Below are positions 21,082-32,309 of a stretch of DNA of 64,000 bases, in pieces (position 1 is the first letter of the stretch; each line of letters starts with the position of its first letter). This stretch comes from Manihot esculenta (taxonomy: Eukaryota > Streptophyta > Magnoliopsida > Malpighiales > Euphorbiaceae), in NCBI RefSeq assembly GCF_001659605.2, contig NC_035164.2:11134965-11198964 (forward strand), read 5' to 3'. Position numbers and translations under genes: made by a program. The notes beneath the pieces are model-generated. The model was not told where the DNA came from and made no database searches. It saw only the letters and a list, made by a program, of their open reading frames with translations.

Positions 21082-23579
21082 ATGACTAGGTTTGAAAATA
21101 GTAGAATTCAGTTTGATCCAGAAATCAAAAAGACTGCATAAAGGTTGAGAAAAGCAACCAAGTTGCAAAAACAGGCCAATTTGGGAACCTCTTGACCATC
21201 TGCCCAATCACCTTTGCGCACCGAAGATCTCACGTCTTCAACACCAACCAAGCCTTCAATTGACACCAACCGAAGGGACACTATGGTTGCAACTACCACT
21301 GAAGAACAATCCCTTTGCATCACATACTCAGTGTTGAACGCACTCCTGGAATTGTGAACAGGTATGATTCATATGTTACCAAAATTCCAAGTGTTGGAGA
21401 ACGAATGACCCCATCATCATCTGAAAGAGTTTTATGTGGTTTGTTCAAGTATGAGATGATAAGGTATAACTGAGAAACAAATAAGGTTAATAGCTTTTCC
21501 TTTTACTTTGATTGAATCCGCTAAGGATTGGCTCTACTATTTGCCCTAGGTTCAATCACCACTTGGGCGCAAATTAGAGACTTATTTTTGAAAGGATTTT
21601 TTCAGCAACTAAAGCATCATCTATAAGAAAGGAAATAAGTGAAATCAAACAAAGAAAAAAAATAAAACTCTACATGAATATTGGAAACATTATAAGAAAT
21701 TAATTGCAAGTTCTCCAAAACATGGAATCACTCCAAAATAGCTCAACTTTCACGTCTACGAAGGACTTTTGCCATTAGAACGAAGGATAATAGATGCTAC
21801 TAGTGGAGGTGCCATTTCAGAAATGGAACCTAAAGAAGGTAAAACCTTAATCTTAAAAATGACCGCCAATTCTAGACAGTGTGGCCGAGATGAGGACATT
21901 CCTAGGAATGCGAATGAGGTAAGTATTGTATCTTTAGAATTTAAAATTTTACAACTTATCGCTGCTATTCAACAATTGGCTGCAGGAAATAATGTACGGA
22001 CTTGTGGCATTTGCAAACGGGCCGACCATCCCACAAACATGTGTCTTACCCTTCAAGAAGATGTGCAACAGGTTTATGCCATTGAAGGATTCAATGGACA
22101 ACAAAGGAAGTATGACCCATTTTCAAGTACTTACAATCCGGAGTGGAGAGACATCCAAACCTTAGCTATGGGAATAGACAGCAAAACTTCCAGTCAAGAG
22201 CAAACTATCAAGCTGCAAAATCAAGTATGTCTCTAAAAGACATTGTACAATCCCTTGCTAATAGCACTCTTGCTTTTCAACAGGAAACATAATCGAGCAT
22301 ACAGAATTTGGATAATCAATTGAGCCAACTTGCTACATCAGTGAGCAAGCTGGAATCTTAAGGGAAACTACCCTCCCAAACCGTGCCAAATCCAAAACAG
22401 AATGCAAGCGTAATTACCCTGCAAAATAGGAAAGAATTGGAGACTACCAGCTCAAAGAGGCTTGCCCAAGGCAGTACGATAGACCTGATGCTAGAAGCAG
22501 AATTGGAAATTTCAGCAGAGAACCAGCCCCAAAAATAAGAGGTAGAATAGCCCCCAATTCAGGTAATACGTCCTCCTTTTCCTAAAAGATTTACTCAATC
22601 CAAAAGAGAAAGGGAAGAAAAAGAGATCTTGAAAATTTTTCGCAAAGTCCAGGTGAACATACCCCATCTTGAAACCATAAAATAAATACCCAGGTATGTG
22701 AAATTTCTAAAAGATCTATGCACTAATAAAAGGAAATTGTATGGACATGAAAAGATTAAAGTAGGAGAGAGTGTGTCAGCTGTACTTCAAAGAAAGTTTT
22801 CACTAAAATGTCAAGATAAAGGCATGTTTGTAATATCATGTAAAATTGAAAACTTTGAAGTCAAGAAGGCAATGTGTGATTTAGGAGCTTCCATAAATGT
22901 TATGCTGCTGTCTGTTTATTTGTCTTTGGATGCAGATCTTTTGAAATAAACATGAATCACACGCCAACTTGCCGATAGATCAATAGTCAATCCTAAAAGC
23001 GTGTTGGAGGATGTTTTGATCCAAGTGGAAAAATTAATTTTTTCAGCAGACTTTTTTATCTTGGACATGGAGGATGACAATTCATCCAACTCTACAGATT
23101 TGTTGCTAGGAAGACCATTCCTTAGCATAGTTAGAACGAAGATCGACGTGCATGAAGGCATGCTCACAATGGAGATTGATGGGGAAGAGGTAAAATTTAA
23201 TGTCTAGGATGCAATGAAGTATCATGATGATAAATTTTCTCTTTGCAACATAGACATTTTTTATCCTCTCACTCAAGAAGCATTTAAATTAAGCAAGAAA
23301 GACAAGTTAGAGGTAGTTTTAATAGAAAACTTGATGTTGGACTACCTAGGCAATTGCACAACTCAACTCGATGAGGAGATCATAGAAATAGTCCGCTCAC
23401 TGGACACTTTGAGCCACAAGGCACTGGAATTTGAGATGAAAACACTTCCAACTCATTTGAAATATGCACTTTTGGGGAGTAACAACACACTTTTGATAAT
23501 AATCTCCTCCATGTTGAATCCTTTTAAAGCAAAGAAATTGATATGGGTGTTGAATGAATATGAAGATGGAAGTGGATGA
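21082..23579 (+). pseudogene. B1 gag-protease, many stops
   Basis: Starts MTRFENSRIQFDPEI. The retrotransposon Gag core is visible as FPFTLIESAKDWLYYLP...SITTWAQIRDLF (about 21495-21590). The zinc knuckle CGICKRADHPTNMC is at about 22008-22049. An Athila-typical PFSSTYNPEWRD follows (about 22120). Then come a coiled spacer, the aspartic protease with DLGASINVM (about 22877) and LLGRPFLSIV (about 23100), and the pre-RT tail ending WVLNEYEDGSG-stop (23579). Frame changes and in-frame stops are scattered throughout. Coding stops where the reverse transcriptase should begin, exactly as in B2. Its role in a live relative would be capsid formation and processing. It cannot make protein here. Confidence 0.85.
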
Positions 23580-23990
23580 AGTCTAACATGCCACTGAGGT
23601 CCAGTCTAGGACAGTAAACAAGGGTCCTGCTTGGGAGGCAACCCAAGATTATAAGCTTGCCTAAGCCTGTACAGTCACCAGTAAGTTTTTTTTTTTAATT
23701 CTTAGTTTTTAATTTAATTCTCTGTTATCTTCTACCTTAGAGCATATTAGACATTTTGGACAAATCTGGACTTCATGGGACCTTTTATAACCTTCAATGG
23801 TTATTTGGGTGGTAAGTTATTATTTTTGAAACTGCTCTAAAGAAAGGTAAATTTTATTTTATTGTTTTTATTTACTGTTATTTTCTAAAATAAATAAATA
23901 TATAAACTTAACCCTTTTTTTTTTCTCTTCTTCCCTTTTTTTCTTCCCGGAAAGCTCTCTCCCTCTCGCATCTCTCTTTCCTCTCGTAGG
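23580..23990 (+). other. B1 non-coding region after protease, up to D insertion
   Basis: Begins with a sequence also present in B2 at 56964: a CTAACATGCCACTG motif, then GGAGGCAACCCAAG. It ends in a pyrimidine-rich tract before the CATAG target site. No coding seen. Confidence 0.7.
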
Positions 23991-23995
23991 CATAG

Positions 23996-25720
23996 TGATA
24001 GAACATAATTTAGTCCATTTTATATTAATATTATTGATAAATATTTACATGATTTCTGCTTAATTTAGTGCTTTTAATATTATTTTGCAGAAAATAGTGT
24101 AAAAGGACAATTTGGAGAAAATCCCCCTAAAACTGCCTTATTTGGAGCAAAAGAGAGCAAGCCTGCCAAGCCGGATTCAAGTCAAATATGGGAAAAATAT
24201 TTTGAAGCTTAATATTCAAGCACTTGGGCCCAGGCACTCGGACAGCCCAGATTCCAGCCCAGGACCAGCACTCCACCGTGGGCGGTCCACTCACGAATGA
24301 GGACCGCGCCCAGCTTGCAAACGTGGCCCATTCCCGCACATGCACACGTGGACCAAGGCGCTTCAATTCTCACGCCAAAGCACATTCAACGCCAAACTCA
24401 ATTCACGCCCACGATCTCTTCATGCGCAACTTGGGCCCGCACACTTCACGTGGACCAAGCATTCACGTGCTCAGCATTTCACCGTGATCCACTTCACATG
24501 GACCAGCCCATGGATGCATACATGGCCGGCAATTTACCATGCACATCCACATGCACGCATGGCCAGCCCACAAATGCATGCTCCCACTGCACATTCAGCG
24601 CAACATGGACCACCAGCGCCACCTCACCATTCCTTCACGTGGACCACCAGCGCCACCTCGCCATTCCTTCACGTGGACACTCGCGCACTCGATCCACTCC
24701 CAGGCCAGCAATCTTCCAAAATAGTGCGCCCCTCTGCACTTATAAATAGAGCCTTCAGTGGCCGAATTAAAGGACAATTCCTCCTCTCAGCAATTTCCGC
24801 AAGCCAGCTCCTTCGGTTCTTTCTTTTTCCTTTTTTTATTTTATTTTTCTGTTTTTAATTCAGCCAATGAATGGCTGATTTCTTTCATCTGATTGAATAT
24901 TGGTTGAAACTTTAGTTGTTTAATGGGTTGTGAGACTTGATCAAATATTGTTTAATTTTGAAAATTCAATATTCATGCAATTTCATATTTAATTCTCATA
25001 TTATTTTATTATTGAAATCTACGTTGATTTTTTATTGCAAAATAATTATTTGTTAGTTTGAATAATTTAAGTTCATAATTGCTTGGATTATTCTTACATG
25101 AGAACACTTGGGATAAAACCCAAGGAAATTGTTTGATCTAGCGTTATCTCCATACGTTTGGGTAGCTAGGATTTGATCTCTCTATTTTTTAATGCAATTG
25201 ACAATTGTTTTGATGCCTAAGGCCCAAGGACGTTCCTTGGCAATTTGTTAATTAGTAATTATTAGAGGACGTTCCCTAATTGGTTTAATCATAAGGAGAG
25301 ATAATTGTGGTGAGAAGCGTCTTCCATCCCCATAACTAATATATTGAATCAACCCAAAAGAACAAAGTGTCTGTGATCAATCCCAATGATTAAAGTGGAT
25401 CCAATATTTCAACTAGAACTTTCTTATTATTTATTTCTCTTTTATTTTATTATTCGCTTATTTTAATTGCTTTTAGTAGTTTATTAATCAAATCAATCTC
25501 AAACCCCCCATTTTACTTTACTGCCATTTATTTTTATTCCGCTTTCAGTTTATCTCATTTTTGGTTTATCTCATTGTTTCAGTTTACTTTATTGGTCTTG
25601 TTGAGAAAAATAAATAGGTAATCAATTCTTTGTGGATTCGATCCTTCACCACTATCTGCAGTTGTAAATTGTTGATAACCAAGAAGGTTATTTTTGACCG
25701 GCTTCGACAACCGCGAGTCA
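23996..25720 (+). repeat. D 5' LTR
   Basis: 1,725 bp. A GC-rich U3 (24220-24740) in otherwise AT-rich sequence carries repeated CACGTGGACC. U5 from about 24880 is AT-rich. Open frames inside (the longest about 172 codons, 24340-24858) occur equally in the 3' LTR and are not genes. Confidence 0.95.
24345..24748 (+). promoter_or_regulatory. Array of five G-boxes and TATA box in D LTR U3
   Basis: CACGTG occurs at 24345, 24447, 24464, 24636 and 24670, three of them as TTCACGTGG. TATAAATA at 24741-24748 is 66 bases after the last. The 3' LTR keeps all six elements at 30928, 31030, 31047, 31219, 31253 and 31324. CACGTG is the known binding core of plant bZIP and bHLH factors (light and abscisic-acid responses). 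Function in this LTR is inferred. Confidence 0.7.
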
Positions 25721-25838
25721 AAAATTGGCGCCGTTGCCGGGGAGTTGATTTAACTTATTTGTTTTTCTTTCAGGACCAAATTAAAAAAAAAAAAAGAGAA
25801 ATTCACCAAAGGCACAGTCACCATCGCAGATCTGAATC

Positions 25839-27326
25839 ATGGCTAAGGTAAGTACATCTGTTCGCTGTTCTCAACTTTCTAAACTAATCTCTGCTGTGAG
25901 AATTTTTGTTATAGGCCAAGCTGAACAAGCCCAACCAATACCTCAAGGTTTCAATACTGATCTTTATGAGAAATTAAAGGCTTTGCAACGTCTCCAACAC
26001 GAAGTCGATCAAATGGCCCAATAGGCACTTGCATTTGAAGGACCCTATGGACAGCCAAGACATGATCCCTACCATAACACATACAATCCACATTGGGGAG
26101 ACCATCCAAATTATGGCTATGCAAGGGACCAACAAGTACATGCATTTGAAGGATTCTATGAACAGCCAAGACATGATCCATACTATAACACATACAGTTC
26201 AGGTTGGAGAGACTATCCAGACTTCAGTTATGCAGAGGCTAACAACTACCAGGATTATCAAGGATATCAAGCCCAACCAGAACCTCAAAGTTCCAATCTT
26301 GATGAGATTATGAAGACTTTGCAAACTATCCAATAATAACAGGATCAATTGAACAAATCATTGAATGCAACCATGTTAGGAAGAAAGGAAGAGCTTCAAG
26401 ATATATGGGATTATGATGAAAGTTGGCAAGTACAAGAACAAGTTGCTGAAGAGACCCAACCAGAAAACTGTTTGTCCCAACAAATTGGTCAAACAGAAAC
26501 CGCTGAAAGTTTAGATATCATTGATTGTATGAGCCAAGAAAATTTTTATGTAGATCAAGATGATATGCTAAACAATGATTTTTGCAGGGAAGAGAACCAG
26601 AAAGAGCCAGAATTGAAAGAAATTGACTGTTGCATCCAACAGGTGAACTGCAGCCAAGCACAGACTGAAGAGAGCTCTGTCGCACCTCTTCAGGAGAATT
26701 CGCAGTTGAACCTTGCGCAATCTGAAACACCTTCAGGCGCACCCTTTCAGCTTCCAACGCAGGCCAATCCTCTCTTTCAAATAGGTCTTGCGCAGAAGGA
26801 GGCCCCTGGATCCAGTTCTGCCAAAAACCTTGCGCAGGACAGTCCTGCAACACTTCCAGTTACACATCTTCAGCTTCCATCACATGAAACTCCTTCCATC
26901 CTTCCATTGCAGACCAATCTTGTACAGTAGGAGCAATCTGAAACTTCTTTCAGCCTTCCAACGCAAACAGTCCATGCTCACAACGAACAAATGATATTTC
27001 AAGAGACCAAACCAAAGGACCATGCGGACCAAGCAGACCAATGCCTTCCCAAACCTCTGGATAAGGTAGAATTTGTTTTGCCTGAACTTAATGCTAAATT
27101 GTAGCTAGCTATAGAGAAACATGAATTGGAGTTCAAAGTTCTTCCCAATCATCTAAAAAATGCAAACATAAAGGCTAGAGGCACACCTCATCTAAAAGAG
27201 GAGAAGCTAATCATGTTGCTTCATGAGTACATGGAAAAAATAGGATGGGCAATGACCAAATCAAAAAGGGTGCTACACTTTTTGCTCAATGCAGTTGGGA
27301 CTCTTTTCCCTTCCCCAATTACTTGA
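25839..27326 (+). pseudogene. D internal ORF: Gag-tail remnant with repeats, no enzymes
   Basis: A single frame runs from an ATG at 25839 to a stop at 27324, about 495 codons, interrupted by stops at 26022, about 26334-26339, 26928 and about 27102. Most lie where CAA or CAG would fit. It contains two tandem copies of a unit like AFEGPYGQPRHDPYHNTYNP (about 26031 and 26142), resembling the QQRKYDPFSSTYNPGWRDHP tail of Athila Gag seen in B1/B2. A Gln/Pro/Ser-rich stretch (26640-26990) repeats LAQ and QLP motifs. The end resembles the Athila pre-RT segment: ELEFKVLPNHLKNAN, then EEKLIMLLHEYMEKIGWAM (about 27124-27250). No zinc knuckle, protease, RT or integrase is visible. It looks like a hollowed-out derivative of an Athila-type element. 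Confidence 0.65.
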
Positions 27327-27975
27327 GCCTTGATCAAGAGGATCGAACCATGCACACCACACCCAGGGGAGTACTCAGTTTCCTTTGTTCTTTTATATTT
27401 CTTATACATTGAGGACAATGCATGATTTAGGTGTGGGGGTGCATATTTCTGAATTTTTACTTTTTGAGTTTATTTTTGCCTTGATTTTTAGTTTGCTGGC
27501 ATCAATTGAATTTTTTTTATTTATTTTTGCTTTCAATAACACACACAGATAGCCACAGTTTTTTTTATTTTGTTTCCCTTTTTTTTGAAATGCTTTACTC
27601 AAACTGATAAACTATGTTGGATGAGTTTTTCTTTCCATGACCCCATTGATGAGATAACTCTTTAAACTTATGTTGAATCAATTGCAGTGAGTTGTATTCA
27701 TGTTTGAGAATTGCCTTTTGAATTGAATCTTGGAGCTTTCCATGGTGAAAAATATATTGATGACCCTCAATTGAGAGAATAAATTGAAAATTGTGTGAAT
27801 GAACTTAATGTGACTTGATTTAGCAATTAGTGTTGATTTGCCCAAATTATTGAGAGAAAGAAAATTCAGCAAAGGCAAAGACCTCAAAAGCACAAATCAA
27901 AAACTGTTCCAATGGTCAAAAGACTAAGAACAGAGCTAGTAGCCACTTGGAAAGGTGACCAACTGAGTAACTGGG
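27327..27975 (+). other. D non-coding interior before the solo LTR
   Basis: AT-rich with no frame. It contains ACATTGAGGACAATGCATG and then TAGGTGTGGGGGTG (27406-27443), a block shared with B2 (57938-57970). Confidence 0.7.
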
Positions 27976-28599
27976 TGTAACGCCCCGGAAAACCGGACCG
28001 CTACCGGAGCTAGGATCCGGGTCGACTTAAGGCCGCCGGGACCCTTAGCAAGCCTGACATATAACCTGTAAACCTGTATAATCCCATACATGATCAACAA
28101 CATGCATAAAAATTAAAATTTTTCTTCATACATACTGTCATCAACTAACTCAACCTGTGCATACTCTGAACATATACATAACATAGTCCCTCTGTGGGAT
28201 CTCATCAAGCCTTAAAGGCAAAACATCCTGTGTTGAGTTAGTTTACATAAACATCATAACATAAGATCATGCATATACAAAAGGGATTAACAATATACTA
28301 TGGTCAAGCACAACTCTATCCTCAATAACCTCATTACATAACATCCTGAATATTTTTACATTTCATCATAATACAATTGTCATGTCCACAAACTAACTAT
28401 TACATACATATGACTTTTTCTCGTCTTGCCTTCTCTATCTATCCCGTACCTGCAAACCTGGGGGTTAGGGGAGAGGGGTGAGCTAGATGCCCAGTGAGTA
28501 GAACTATAAAAAGAATATTTAAAACATGCTATCATGAAATGCGTCACTGCACAAACAAATCACACCACGGATGGACTGATTCAAAAATCCCTCAACTCC

Positions 28600-28760
28600 A
28601 TGCCCGGCCCTATTATGGGCACCACAGGACTTCGTATTGCCCGGCCCTATTATGGGCACCACAGGACTTCGTACTCGGAGTTATTGCCCGGCCCTATTAT
28701 GGGCACCACAGGACTTCGTATTGCCCGGCCCTATTATGGGCACCACAGGACTTCGTATTC
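28600..28760. repeat. 36-bp tandem repeat, four copies, in C' solo LTR
   Basis: The unit reads TGCCCGGCCCTATTATGGGC followed by ACCACAGGACTTCGTA. It occurs four times, with a short insert (CTCGGAGTTA) between copies 2 and 3. Related but diverged units are in C2 (39795-39895, 46800-46900), C1 (33770-33870) and the other solo LTR (53210-53320). Confidence 0.9.
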
Positions 28761-29142
28761 AGAAGGCTAATGAATCATCCTAATGTCCATCCACTATCAT
28801 CTATCACAACAATACAATGCGGCATAGTCGTGAATTCTAATGCAACCAACCTATAATATGATCATGATGCATGAAGCATGATAAAAGCATTTCATTTCTT
28901 AATTTCAAAGGTTAAGTTTAGTTCCACTCACCTCTGGCTGACTCTGACATACTCTGTAGCAGCTGGCTCACTGCTGGGGTCCTTGGTTCCTCGGGTCCGA
29001 GCCTACACAGGTGGACTCCAATGAGGGACCAACATACATAAACATAACTCTAATATATTCCCCAAAAACCCCCTAAAACATCCTGAAAATATCACATAGA
29101 GATATGCATGAAGTGGCTGAACAGGGCACTTTCGGCGGTACC

Positions 29143-30028
29143 TTCGGCAGCCGAAAGTCCTGGACAGAGACGAAACTCAGGTAGGTTCGGCGGCACCTTC
29201 GGCGGCCGAAAGTGCCAGACAGAGACGAAAGTCTCTTTTCGGGGGCAACTTCGGCAGCCGAAAGGCCTGCCTCCCCAGCCATGTTCGGCGGCCGAAAGTG
29301 CCTTCGGCTGCCGAACCTGGTTTCTGCCAAAGGGCAGAAACTTGGCTCCTTTGTGCATTTTCGCCTCCAAACTCACCAATCATGCATATACCTCAACCAA
29401 ATCATGCATACAAGTTCCTAGGGGCCTCAAAACATCAAATACCCCAACTACAACACTTCAAGCATACTTAAACATGCCACATTGTTCAAAAATCACATAA
29501 AACCTAACATTTGCTTAAAAGCTCATACAACCCTATACATGCCATTCTACCCCATAAAATCACTTAAAACTTACTTAAAACATATAAGAAGCTTAAGATC
29601 GGCCCTTACCTCTTGAAGATCGAGAGGGAGACGACCTAAACTTGGAGATCCACGAAAATGAGCTCCTGAGTTCCCAAAGCTCCAAAACTTGGTTTAAACG
29701 TTCAAAACTTGCAATGTGAGTTTAAAACTCAAGAAAAATGGAAGAGATTTGGAGGAAGAACACTAGATTTGCAAAGGGAAGGTCGGAAGCTCGCTGTGGT
29801 CGAAAATGGGAGAAAGCTCGCCCATTTCGGCTAAGTGCCCCATTTATAGGTGGCTGGCCAGGCCACGTTCGGGGGCCGAATGTGCCTCCGCATCCATGCA
29901 ATGTTCGGCGGCCGAACTTGACTTTCGGCGGCCGAACCTGAACTTCCCTAACTCATGCTTTCGGGGGCCTAACATGCCTCCAAAACGCATGCATGTTCGG
30001 CGGCCGAACTTGACTTTCGGCGGCCGAA
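29143..30028. repeat. Nine 13-bp palindromes TTCGGCNGCCGAA in C' solo LTR
   Basis: Perfect copies start at 29143, 29198, 29250, 29284, 29303, 29904, 29924, 29996 and 30016, with several one-mismatch copies between. The right cluster lies just upstream of a TATA-like sequence on the - strand (CCATTTATAGGTGG on + at about 29840). The left cluster would lie in the transcribed part of the LTR. The central GGCGGC/GCCGCC is the GCC-box core. Confidence 0.85.
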
Positions 30029-30211
30029 CCTGGGTTTTCCTCCAATGCAAATTTCATGCAAAAACTCATTTAGTTTCATACTTAAAACCATTAAAAACAT
30101 GAAAACATTTTACAAAAACATGATTTTACCCTTCTAGAGGTCTCCGACATCCGGGATCCCACCGGACGGTAGGAATTCCGATACCGGAGTCTAGCCGGGT
30201 ATTACACTGGG

Positions 30212-30578
30212 GGTGGGTATCACAAATATGTACCTTCACGTCAAAAGGTTGGTGACTTCTTCAAGCAAGATCTAAAGTGCAAAAAGTCTGAATAAAGTAC
30301 TTCAAGGTAAGGGCAAGTCACACCGAAAGCTAGAAAAAGTCTTAACAAATAATGTATATGTATGGTCTCTCTCGAGGAAAACAAATTCTAGCCATGGTGA
30401 GTAAAGGGAAACAAAGAAAAGAGGTGAGTAATCTTCTTGCATATATTCTTCACTGCAATGATTCAAAATAGGGGTCTAGAGTAAGAGCTTAAGTGGAAAT
30501 AAGGATCTAGAGTGAGAAAGCTTATTTGACTATGTTTATTTACTTAAGGACAAGTAAAAGGCTAAGTATGGGGGTATT
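30212..30578 (+). other. D interior after the solo LTR, to the polypurine tract
   Basis: AT-rich non-coding DNA ending in GGCTAAGTATGGGGGTATT, the plus-strand primer next to the 3' LTR. Confidence 0.8.
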
Positions 30579-32304
30579 TGATAGAGCATAATTTAGTTCA
30601 TTTTATATTAATATTATTGATAAATATTTACATGATTTCTGCTTAATTTAGTACTTTTAATATTATTTTGCAGAAAATAGTGTAAAAGGACAATTTGGAG
30701 AAAATCCCCCTAAAACTGCCTTATTTGGAGCAAAAGAGAGCAAGCCTGCCAGGCCGGATTCAAGTCAAATATGGGAAAAATATTTTGAAGCTTAATATTC
30801 AAGCACTTGGGCCCAGGCACTCGGATAGCCCAGATTCCAGCCCAGGACCAGCACTCCACCGTGGGCGGTCCACTCACGAATGAGGACCGCGCCCAGCTTG
30901 CAAACGTGGCCCATTCCCGCATATGCACACGTGGACCAAGGCGCTTCAATTCCCACGCCAAAGCACATTCAATGCCAAACTCAATTCACGCCCACGATCT
31001 CTTCATGCGCAACTTGGGCCCGCAAACTTCACGTGGACCAAGCATTCACGTGCTCAGCATCTCACCGTGATCCACTTCACATGGACCAGCCCATGGATGC
31101 ATACATGGCTGGCAATTTACCATGCACATCCACATGCACGCATGGCTAGCCCACAAATGCATGCTCCCACCGCACATTCAGCGCAACATGGACCACCAGC
31201 GCCACCTCACCATTCCTTCACGTGGACCACCAGCGCCACCTCGCCATTCCTTCACGTGGACACTAGCGCACTCGATCCACTCCCAGGCCAGCAATCTTCC
31301 AAAATAGTGCGCCCCTCTGCACTTATAAATAGAGCCTTCAGTGGCCGAATTAAAGGACAATTCCTCCTCTCGGCAATCTCCGCAAGCCAGCTCCTTCGAT
31401 TCTTTCTTTTTCCTTTTTTTATTTTATTTTTCTGTTTTTAATTCAGCCAATGAGTGGCTGATTTCTTTCATCTAGTTGAATATTGGTTGAAGCTTTAGTT
31501 GTTTAATGGGTTGTGAGACTTGACCAAATATTGTTTAATTTTGAAAATTCAATATTCATGCAATTTCATATTTAATTCTCATATTATTTTGTTATTGAAA
31601 TCTACGTTGATTTTTTATTGCAAAATAATTATTTGTTAGTTTGAATAATTTAAGTCCGTAATTGCTTGGGTTATTCTTACATGAGAACACTTGGGATAAA
31701 ACCCAAGGAAATTGTTTGATCTAGCGTTATCTCCATACGTTTGGGTAGCTAGGATTGGATCTCTCTATTTCTTAATGCAATTGACAATTGGTTTGATGCC
31801 TAAGGCCCAAAGACGTTCCTTGGCAATTTGTTAATTAGTAATTAATTAGAAGACGTTCCCTAATTGGTTTAATCATAAGGAGAGATAATGGTGGTGAGAA
31901 GCGTCTTCCATCCCCATAACTAATCTATTAAATCAACCCAAAAGAACAAAGTGTCTGTGATCAATCCCAATGACTAAAGTGGATCCAATACTTCAACTAG
32001 AACTTTCTTATTATTTATTTCTCTTTTATTTTATTATTCACTTATTTTAATTGCTTTTAGTAGTTTATTAATCAAATCAATCTCAAACCCCCCATTTTAC
32101 TTTACTGCCATTTATTTTTATTCCACTTTCAGTTTATCTTATTTTTGGTTTATCTCATTGTTTCAGTTTACTTTATTGGTCTTGTTGAGAAAAATAAATA
32201 GGTAATCAATTCTCTGTGGATTCGATCCTTCACCACTATCTGCAGTTGTAAATTGTTGATAACCAAAAAGGTTATTTTTGACCGGCTTCGACAACCGCGA
32301 GTCA
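30579..32304 (+). repeat. D 3' LTR
   Basis: 1,726 bp, near-identical in layout to 23996-25720, with the same G-box array and TATA box, ending GCGAGTCA next to CATAG. Confidence 0.95.
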
Positions 32305-32309
32305 CATAG

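Larger units (their letters stand above)
27976..30206 (-). mobile_element. Solo LTR of chromovirus type C (subfamily C'), inside D
   Basis: 2,231 bp, flanked by CTGGG (27971-27975 and 30207-30211). Starts TGTAACGCCCC and ends GGTATTACA on +. The C2 LTRs have the same end types and C2 is read on -, so this copy is - oriented. No internal region, primer site or polypurine tract, hence a solo LTR left by recombination. It carries four 36-bp GCCCGGCCC-type repeats (28600-28760) and nine perfect TTCGGCNGCCGAA palindromes. Confidence 0.9.
23996..32304 (+). mobile_element. Non-autonomous LTR element D inside B1
   Basis: Flanked by the 5-bp duplication CATAG (23991-23995 and 32305-32309). LTRs are 23996-25720 (1,725 bp) and 30579-32304 (1,726 bp), beginning TGATAG(A)... 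and ending CGCGAGTCA. The Athila-type primer site TGGCGCCGTTGCCGGGGA is at 25726-25743, and a polypurine tract (AAGTATGGGGG) at 30564-30574. The interior holds one long broken frame with Gag-tail-like motifs but no protease, RT or integrase. It is split by a solo LTR at 27976-30206. LTRs differ by scattered substitutions, so it is older than the copia element. Confidence 0.9.

Noticed and set aside
24224..24858. Overlapping open frames of 87-172 codons in GC-rich sequence (and again at 30807-31441)
   Set aside because: They fall entirely inside the two D LTRs and are duplicated because the LTRs are. Several frames are open at once owing to GC-rich, stop-poor sequence, and no domain is recognisable.
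29143..30028. CRISPR-like spacing of palindromic repeats
   Set aside because: The genome is plant nuclear, spacing is irregular (19 to several hundred bp), repeats are 13 bp, spacers are not unique inserts, and no cas-like gene exists.
29073..30102. Open frames on both strands rich in FGGRT/RPPN/SAAE repeats (also at 37037-37487, 40163-40474, 54018-54375)
   Set aside because: These are translations of the palindrome-bearing C LTRs. The repeated residues come from TTCGGCGGCCGAA read in different frames.
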